Position numbers and translations under genes: made by a program. A model generated the notes under the pieces. That model saw only the letters and a list, made by a program, of their open reading frames with translations, was not told the DNA's origin and ran no database searches. Shown in pieces: positions 1 to 5,310 of a DNA stretch of 8,691 bases. The first letter of the stretch is position 1, and each line of letters opens with the position of its first letter. Origin of the DNA: Acidobacteriota bacterium (lineage in GTDB: Bacteria; Acidobacteriota; Vicinamibacteria; Vicinamibacterales; Vicinamibacteraceae); the NCBI GenBank assembly GCA_013695405.1, contig JACDAO010000109.1:1-8691 (forward strand), read 5' to 3'.

Positions 1-138
1 CGGCCGCGTTCGATGGAGCGACGTCACCTTGCGCCGCGATCAGGGTCGGCGCAGCCGGCCTCGCCCCATTCGCCCGCCCAAAACGAGGGGCGGCGACGCT
101 CGCGTGATCGCCGGCCTCGGAGGCCGAACGGCAAGTGA
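1..138 (+). other. Possible 3' end of an upstream + strand gene
   Basis: Frame 1 is open from the window edge to a TGA at 136-138, which would overlap the GTG start of the first glycosyltransferase (135-137) in a GTGA arrangement typical of operons. The encoded peptide is Arg/Pro/Ser-rich and resembles nothing I recognise. Frame 2 is also open here and frame 3 is open to a TGA at 105-107, so the true frame cannot be decided from so little sequence. If none is coding, this is simply leader DNA; I see no convincing promoter in it. Confidence 0.2.
112..126 (+). promoter_or_regulatory. Shine-Dalgarno of first glycosyltransferase inside a palindrome
   Basis: GGAGG at 119-123 lies 11 nt before the GTG at 135 and is the best ribosome binding site for that start. 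It sits in a perfect inverted repeat, CGGCCTC-G-GAGGCCG. As RNA this could fold as a 5-bp CGGCC/GGCCG stem with a 5-nt loop, burying part of the Shine-Dalgarno. GC-rich palindromes arise easily by chance, so a regulatory role is speculative. Confidence 0.4.
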
Positions 139-1358
139 GCGCGATCGCCATTCATCAGGTGCTGGCGACGCTCGGCTACGGCGACGCGATTGGCCACGAG
201 GTCCTCGGCATCCAGCGCGTCCTGCGCGGCGCCGGCTACACCTCGGACATCTTCGTCGAGACCGCCGACCCGCGACTCGAGCACCTGACACGCGACTACC
301 GCGACCTGATCGAGGACAGCGACCCCGGGAACGTCCTGATTCATCACTTCTCGATCGGCTCGCGGGCCAGCCGCGTCGCCTATGCGCTGCCGGATCGGAT
401 GGTGCTGGTCTACCACAACATCACGCCGCCGGAGTTCTTCATCGGCGTCCATCCGCTGCTGGTGCAGTTGTGCTTCATGGGCCGGCGCGAGCTGAGCGCC
501 TACCGCGATCGCTGCGTGCTTGCGGTGGGCGACTCGGCGTTCAACGCCGCCGAGCTGCAGGCGGCTGGCTTTCCGCGGACCGCAGTGCTGCCGGTCGTGC
601 CCAGCTTCGCGCACCTGGCGTCGACGGCCAGCGGTACCATCGCCGCCGGCTTCGACGATGGCTGGACCAACCTGCTGTTTGTCGGCCGGATGATCCCGAA
701 CAAGCGGATCGACGATCTGATCCGGATCTTCCATGCCTACAAGACCCGCTGCAATCCGCGATCGCGCCTGCTGCTGGTCGGATCCTCCGGCGGCTTCGAT
801 CTCTACTTTGCGATGCTGCAGCAGCTGGTGGCGACGCTGCGCGTGCCCGACGTGTTTTTCATGGGCCACGTCAGCAACGAGGAGCTGTCGGCGTTCTACG
901 ACGTCGCCGACCTGTTCCTCTGCGCCAGCGAGCACGAGGGATTCTGCGTTCCGCTGATGGAAGCCTTTCACAAGCGGGTGCCGGTGGTGGCCTACGCCGC
1001 CACCGCGGTGCCGGCGACAATGGATGGCGGCGGCGTGCTGCTCGACACCAAGGACCCGCAGCATGTCGCCACCGTGCTGCAGGCGATTCTCGACGACGAG
1101 CTGTTGGTCGAGGACATCCTGGCAACCCAGGACGCGGCCCTGCGGCGGCTCGAGGCGCAGGACTTCGCCGGCACCCTGCTGCGGCTGGTCGCCGAGGCCA
1201 GGGCGACCCCGCCGGGGACGGCGCCCGCGGTGGCCTTCGACTTCTGGGATCAGTTCGCGCTGCAGGAGCAGCTCGAGGAAGTGCGACAGTACCGGCCGTC
1301 GGCGTTGCGAGCGCGGCCCGAGCGCCCGGAGGACGACCCGGCCGAGGCACCGGCCTGA
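135..1358 (+). CDS. Family-4 glycosyltransferase (GT-B fold), first of a tandem pair
   Basis: A 407-aa cytoplasmic or membrane-associated retaining glycosyltransferase, expected to move a sugar from a nucleotide-sugar onto a growing surface polysaccharide; donor and acceptor cannot be read from the sequence. The N-terminal acceptor domain carries YHNITPPEFF (93-102) and GDSAFN (132-137). The C-terminal donor domain opens with NLLFVGRMIPNK (179-190), whose R185 and K190 are the usual phosphate-contacting residues. It contains SEHEGFCVPLMEA (265-277), where E268 and E276 form the family E-x7-E motif. After about residue 355 there is a roughly 50-residue Pro/Glu/Arg-rich tail that the downstream paralogue lacks. 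The GTG start is supported by GGAGG at 119-123 and by N-terminal alignment with the next gene (HQ and GDAIG shared). The next gene begins 2 nt after its stop, so the two are almost certainly co-transcribed. Confidence 0.9.
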   Translation: MSAIAIHQVLATLGYGDAIGHEVLGIQRVLRGAGYTSDIFVETADPRLEHLTRDYRDLIEDSDPGNVLIHHFSIGSRASRVAYALPDRMVLVYHNITPPEFFIGVHPLLVQLCFMGRRELSAYRDRCVLAVGDSAFNAAELQAAGFPRTAVLPVVPSFAHLASTASGTIAAGFDDGWTNLLFVGRMIPNKRIDDLIRIFHAYKTRCNPRSRLLLVGSSGGFDLYFAMLQQLVATLRVPDVFFMGHVSNEELSAFYDVADLFLCASEHEGFCVPLMEAFHKRVPVVAYAATAVPATMDGGGVLLDTKDPQHVATVLQAILDDELLVEDILATQDAALRRLEAQDFAGTLLRLVAEARATPPGTAPAVAFDFWDQFALQEQLEEVRQYRPSALRARPERPEDDPAEAPA

Positions 1359-1360
1359 CC

Positions 1361-2440
1361 GTGCCCGGCCGACCCTTGCGCGTCCATCAATGGGTGCCCG
1401 CGGCGCACCGCGGCGACGCCATCGGCGACTCGGCCCGTCGGGTGCGGGCCCTGCTGCGCGGCCGCGGCCACGACTCCGAGATCTTCGCCCTGACGATCGA
1501 CGAGGATCTGCGCCACGACGTCCGCCCGTTCGACGACGCCGGGGCACGGCGCGGCGACGTCACGATCTTCCATTTCGCGGTGCCATCGCCGATGACCGAC
1601 GCGTTCGCCACGCTGCCCGGCGGGCGGGTCCTGCAGTATCACAACATCACCCCGGCGCACTTCTTTGCGCCCTACGACGCCGGCATCTACCGGCTGGCGC
1701 GGATCGGCCGCGACCAGCTCGCCACCCTGGTCGGCCATGCCGACCTGGCGCTCGGCGACTCCGGCTACAACCGCGACGAGCTCGACGCGCTCGGCTTCGC
1801 CCCGACCGGGATCTTCCCGGTTGCCGTCGATCTGGCGCGAATCACCGCCGCGCCGCGCCGTCCAGCCCTGGAACGCGTGCTCGGCGACGGCCTGATCAAC
1901 CTGCTGTTCGTCGGCCGGATCGCCCCCAACAAGTGCATCGAGGACCACATCCGACTGGCCGAGCACTACAAGCGCTACGTCGACAGCCGCTATCGCTTCA
2001 TCTTCGTCGGCCGTCACGATGCGGTCCCGAAGTACTATGCGACGATCCGGGCGTTGATGGAGCGCTATCAGATGCCGGCCGACCGGTTCTGGTTCACCGG
2101 GCCAGTGCCCGACACCGACCTCGCGGCGTTCTACCGGTACGCGAGCGTCTACGTGTCGCTGAGCGAGCACGAGGGCTTCTGCGTGCCCCTGCTGGAGGCG
2201 ATGGCCGCCGGTGTGCCGGTGCTGGCGTACGGCGCGGCCGCGGTCCCCGAGACGATGGGCGGGGCCGGCTGCGTCTTCACGCCCAAGGATCTCGAATACG
2301 CAGCCGAGTTGATCGGGCTGCTGGCGTACGACGACGGTCTGCGCGCCGCGATCATCGCCGGTCAGCGGGCCCGGCTCAGCGCCTTCGGCGCGACGCGCAT
2401 GGAGGCGCACCTCGATGCCCTGCTCGCCCCGTTTCTCTGA
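1361..2440 (+). CDS. Family-4 glycosyltransferase (GT-B fold), second of a tandem pair
   Basis: A 359-aa GT4-type enzyme, probably adding another residue to the same glycan as its upstream paralogue. Seen motifs are GDAIG (18-22), YHNITPAHFF (93-102), GDSGYN (132-137), NLLFVGRIAPNK (180-191; R186, K191) and SEHEGFCVPLLEA (268-280), with E271 and E279 as the E-x7-E pair. The AVPETMGGAG segment (294-303) matches the mannosyl/rhamnosyl-transferase-like branch of GT4 as I remember it; sugar specificity remains unknown. The frame is open far upstream, through the whole first glycosyltransferase gene, but that part is out-of-frame shadow. GTG at 1361, 2 nt after the preceding stop, is chosen because its N-terminus aligns with that of the paralogue. 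The Shine-Dalgarno is weak (GAGG about 14 nt upstream), so translation is probably coupled to the upstream gene. Confidence 0.88.
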   Translation: MPGRPLRVHQWVPAAHRGDAIGDSARRVRALLRGRGHDSEIFALTIDEDLRHDVRPFDDAGARRGDVTIFHFAVPSPMTDAFATLPGGRVLQYHNITPAHFFAPYDAGIYRLARIGRDQLATLVGHADLALGDSGYNRDELDALGFAPTGIFPVAVDLARITAAPRRPALERVLGDGLINLLFVGRIAPNKCIEDHIRLAEHYKRYVDSRYRFIFVGRHDAVPKYYATIRALMERYQMPADRFWFTGPVPDTDLAAFYRYASVYVSLSEHEGFCVPLLEAMAAGVPVLAYGAAAVPETMGGAGCVFTPKDLEYAAELIGLLAYDDGLRAAIIAGQRARLSAFGATRMEAHLDALLAPFL

Positions 2441-2476
2441 CCGCTGCCCCGGCACCAGGCCAGACAGGATGCGCCC

Positions 2477-3805
2477 GTGAAGATTGCGTTCATCATCCAG
2501 CGCTACGGCACCGAGATCCTCGGCGGCTCCGAGTATCACTGCCGGCTGATCGCCGAGCGCATGGCGGTGCGGCACCAGGTGGAAGTGCTGACCACCTGCG
2601 CGCGGGAATACACCACCTGGAAGAACGAATATCCCGAAGGCGTCGATCGCATCCGCGGCGTCAACGTCCGTCGCTTCCCCACCGCCCAGACGCGCGACCT
2701 CGAGTCGTTCAACCGCTACTCGGACTGGATCTTCAGTTACCCGCACAGCCGCGACGACGAACTGCGCTGGCTGCAGGAACAGGGCCCGTGGTGTCCGGCG
2801 CTGCTCGACCACCTGGAGCGTCAACACCAGCAGTACGACGTGCTGATCTTCTTCACCTACCTGTACGCGCCGACCGTGCTCGGGCTGTCGATCGCGCCGG
2901 GCAAGAGCATCCTGGTGCCGACCGCGCACGACGAGCCGGCGATTCACCTCGGCATCTACCGCGAGCTGTTCGCGACCGCCTCGGCGGTTGCCTTCAACAC
3001 CGACAGCGAGCGCGCCTTCCTGATGCGCACCTTCGATCTGCACCCAGACGGTGACGAGACCGTCGGCTGCGGCGTCGACCTGCTCGACACCGAAGGCCGC
3101 GGCAAGCCGCGGCGCGGCGTCGATGCGCCGCTCGAAGGACCGCTGGTACCAGACGACGTGCCGGCGCCACAGCCCGAGTCGTCGGGCGGACCAGGCGGAC
3201 GACGCGGCGGGCGCCCGCACACGCCGCCCGACGCGGCCGCCGATCCGCGCCGGACCATCGGGCAGGTGTTCCGGCGACGACACCGGCTGTTCGGCCCGCT
3301 CGCGCTTTACGGCGGCCGGATCGACCCGGGCAAGGGGTGCGAGGAGTTGTTCGAGTACTTCGGCACGTATGTCGACCAGGGCGGCGAGGCGACGTTGGCG
3401 CTGATGGGCGCCAAGCTGATGCCGATCCCCGAGGCACCGTGGGTGCGCTTTGCCGGCCTGCTCTCGGAAACCGAGCGGCTGCAGGCGCTGGCCGCCGCCG
3501 ACGTGGTCGTCGTCCCTTCGCCGCTCGAGAGCCTGTCGCTGCTGGCGCTGGAGTCGATGGCGATGGGCACGCCGGTGTTGTGCAACGCCCGCGCCGAGGT
3601 GCTGGTCGAGCACTGCCGCCGCAGCAACGCCGGCCTGTATTACGCCGACCGCGACGAGTTCGTCGAGAGCGTGCGGCTGCTGATGGCCGACGCCCGCCTG
3701 CGCCGCACCCTGGGCCGCAACGGCCGCGAGTACGTCACCCAGCACTACCGCTGGGACGTCATCCTCCAGAAGTACGACCGGCTGATCGCGACCCGCAGCC
3801 GCTGA
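2477..3805 (+). CDS. Glycosyltransferase (GT4-like, GT-B fold) with long disordered interdomain linker
   Basis: A 442-aa protein only distantly related to the two preceding enzymes. The N-terminus MKIAFIIQRYGTEILGGSE (1-19) has the beta-strand plus Gly-rich loop of a GT-B acceptor domain. The donor domain starts at LALYGGRIDPGKG (275-287; R281 and K286 as phosphate contacts), and E351 and E359 in PLESLSLLALES form the E-x7-E motif. Between them, residues about 203-263 are a low-complexity Pro/Gly/Arg/Asp-rich segment where relatives usually have a short hinge. GC-rich third positions continue through it, so it does not look like a frameshift. The start is GTG with AGGA 7 nt upstream (2466-2469). 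The gene lies 36 nt after the second glycosyltransferase and ends the + strand operon. The role is probably another transfer step in envelope glycan assembly; substrate unknown. Confidence 0.87.
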   Translation: MKIAFIIQRYGTEILGGSEYHCRLIAERMAVRHQVEVLTTCAREYTTWKNEYPEGVDRIRGVNVRRFPTAQTRDLESFNRYSDWIFSYPHSRDDELRWLQEQGPWCPALLDHLERQHQQYDVLIFFTYLYAPTVLGLSIAPGKSILVPTAHDEPAIHLGIYRELFATASAVAFNTDSERAFLMRTFDLHPDGDETVGCGVDLLDTEGRGKPRRGVDAPLEGPLVPDDVPAPQPESSGGPGGRRGGRPHTPPDAAADPRRTIGQVFRRRHRLFGPLALYGGRIDPGKGCEELFEYFGTYVDQGGEATLALMGAKLMPIPEAPWVRFAGLLSETERLQALAAADVVVVPSPLESLSLLALESMAMGTPVLCNARAEVLVEHCRRSNAGLYYADRDEFVESVRLLMADARLRRTLGRNGREYVTQHYRWDVILQKYDRLIATRSR

Positions 3806-3847
3806 CCGGCGCCCGGCACGAGACGGGGACGCACCGGCAGGGCCGCG

Positions 3848-5290
3848 CTACGACTTGACGCCGGAGCCAGCCGGCTCCGGCTCGTCGGCCGAGCCCTTGC
3901 GACGCCGCGGTCGGATGTCGTATCGCTTGATCATCTCGTTGAGCGTGGTTGGCTTGATGTGCAGCAACTCGGCGGCGCGCTTCTGAACGCCGCCGGCGGC
4001 CTCGAGCGTGGTCTCGATGAGGCGTCGTTCGAAGTCGCCGGTGACTTCCTTGAACGAGATGCCTTCCGGCGGCAGCACGAAGTTGGGGATCTGGAACCGG
4101 CGTGTGGTCCGCACGTGATCGGGGATCAGGTCGGGCCCGATCCGCGTGCCCGGACACAGCACCACCGCGCGCTCGATCACGTTCTCGAGTTCGCGGACAT
4201 TGCCCGGCCAGTCGTACTCGAGCAACAGGTCGAGCGACTCGGGCGCCAGTTCGAGGTCGTGGCGGTTGTTCTCCTCGCCGTACTTCTCGAGGAAGTGCTG
4301 CACCAGCAGCGGGATGTCTTCCTTGCGCTCGCGCAGCGACGGCAGGTTGACGGTGATCACGTGCAGGCGGTAGTACAGGTCTTCGCGAAAGCGGTTCTCG
4401 TCGACCATCGTCCGCAGGTTGACGTTGGTGGCGGCGATGATCCGGACGTCGACCTTGATGGTGTCGACCCCGCCCAGCCGCATGAACTCGCGCTCCTGGA
4501 TGACGCGCAGCAGCTTGGCCTGGGTCTCGAGCGGGACATTGCCGATCTCGTCGAAGAAGATGCTGCCCTTGTCGGCGACCTCGAACAGCCCCTTCTTGGT
4601 GGCGACCGCGCCGGTGAACGCGCCCTTGACGTGCCCGAACAGGTTGCTCTCGAGCAGATCGGGCGGCAGGTTGCCGGAGTTGACCGTGACGAACGCCTTG
4701 TCGGCACGCAGCGAGTTGATGTGCAGCGCGCGGGCGACCAGCTCCTTGCCCGTGCCGCTCTCGCCGTTGACCAGCACGGTCGAGCGGCTGCGAGCCGCCT
4801 GCAGTACCAGGTCGAACACCTGGCGCATCTTGCCGCTGCGTCCGATGATGTTCGCAAAGCGGCTGCCCTGCTGTGACTGCAGGTTCTGCTTGAGGATGCG
4901 ATTCTCGCGGCTGAGGCGCGAGCGTTCGACGGCGTTGCGGACGACCACGCCGACTTCGTCGTTCTTGAACGGCTTGGTGATGTAGTCGAAGGCGCCGCGC
5001 TTCATCGCCGACAGCGCGGTCTCGACCGAGGCGAAGGCGGTGACCATGATCACCGGCAGGTCCTCGTCCATCCCCTTCAGCTCGCCGAGCACGCCCAGGC
5101 CGTCCAGGCCCGGCATCATGACGTCGACGATCGCCGCGTCGAAGGTGTGGGCGCGCGCCAGCTCGAGTCCGTCGAGGCCGTTGACCGACAGGCGCACCTC
5201 GTAGCCCTCGCGCGTCAGCAGCGCCTCGAGCACCTCGCGCATCACTTCCTCGTCGTCGATGACGAGGATCGTTCCCTTGGAGCTGGCCAT
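3848..5290 (-). CDS. Sigma-54-dependent NtrC-family response regulator
   Basis: A 480-aa cytoplasmic activator that, when phosphorylated by its partner kinase, should oligomerise and use ATP to open sigma-54 promoters. The REC domain (about 5-120) has the acidic pair D12-D13, phosphoacceptor D56 in VDVMMPG, T84 and K106. The AAA+ domain (about 147-385) has Walker A GESGTGKE (176-183), the sigma-54 contact motif GAFTGA (223-228), Walker B GSIFFDEIGN (242-251), FREDLYYRL (301-309) and WPGNVREL (361-368). A Fis-type helix-turn-helix occupies about 418-458, followed by a basic then acidic tail. All catalytic residues are present. I place the start at ATG 5290, preceded by GAGA and giving the compact N-terminus usual for REC domains. 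An ATG at 5311, overlapping the kinase stop as TGATG, would add 7 residues and is a real alternative. It is the second gene of the kinase operon and converges on the glycosyltransferase operon. Confidence 0.95.
   Translation of the reverse strand: MASSKGTILVIDDEEVMREVLEALLTREGYEVRLSVNGLDGLELARAHTFDAAIVDVMMPGLDGLGVLGELKGMDEDLPVIMVTAFASVETALSAMKRGAFDYITKPFKNDEVGVVVRNAVERSRLSRENRILKQNLQSQQGSRFANIIGRSGKMRQVFDLVLQAARSRSTVLVNGESGTGKELVARALHINSLRADKAFVTVNSGNLPPDLLESNLFGHVKGAFTGAVATKKGLFEVADKGSIFFDEIGNVPLETQAKLLRVIQEREFMRLGGVDTIKVDVRIIAATNVNLRTMVDENRFREDLYYRLHVITVNLPSLRERKEDIPLLVQHFLEKYGEENNRHDLELAPESLDLLLEYDWPGNVRELENVIERAVVLCPGTRIGPDLIPDHVRTTRRFQIPNFVLPPEGISFKEVTGDFERRLIETTLEAAGGVQKRAAELLHIKPTTLNEMIKRYDIRPRRRKGSADEPEPAGSGVKS
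3860..3881. terminator. Strong GC hairpin at the convergent operon junction (putative bidirectional terminator)
   Basis: A perfect 9-bp inverted repeat, GCCGGAGCC and GGCTCCGGC around a 4-nt loop, lies inside the last codons of the response regulator, 54 nt past the stop of the third glycosyltransferase. It could slow or stop transcripts arriving from either side. Neither strand has a T-run after the stem, so it is not a canonical intrinsic terminator. It may instead be a coding-sequence coincidence or an mRNA 3'-end stabiliser. The 42 nt between the two stop codons hold no better candidate. Confidence 0.35.
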
Positions 5291-5310
5291 GGCAGATTCT
5301 CGCGAACGCA

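Noticed and set aside
14..33. Sigma-54-like TGG ... TTGC upstream of the glycosyltransferase operon
   Set aside because: The GG and GC are separated by 14 nt instead of the required 10, so it does not fit a -24/-12 promoter.
29..1360. N-terminal 440-codon extension of the second glycosyltransferase
   Set aside because: This part runs out of frame through the first glycosyltransferase and has no protein character. The GTG at 1361 aligns with the paralogue's N-terminus.
2469..2480. Three-codon minigene (ATG CGC CCG TGA) overlapping the third glycosyltransferase start
   Set aside because: Too short to distinguish from chance, and its ATG falls on the likely Shine-Dalgarno AGGA.
1250..3745. Very long open frame on the minus strand (over 800 codons) antisense to the glycosyltransferase genes
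   Set aside because: It is Arg/Ala/Gly/His-rich without recognisable domains and lies opposite three clear glycosyltransferases. High GC with G/C third positions removes stop codons from the antisense frame.
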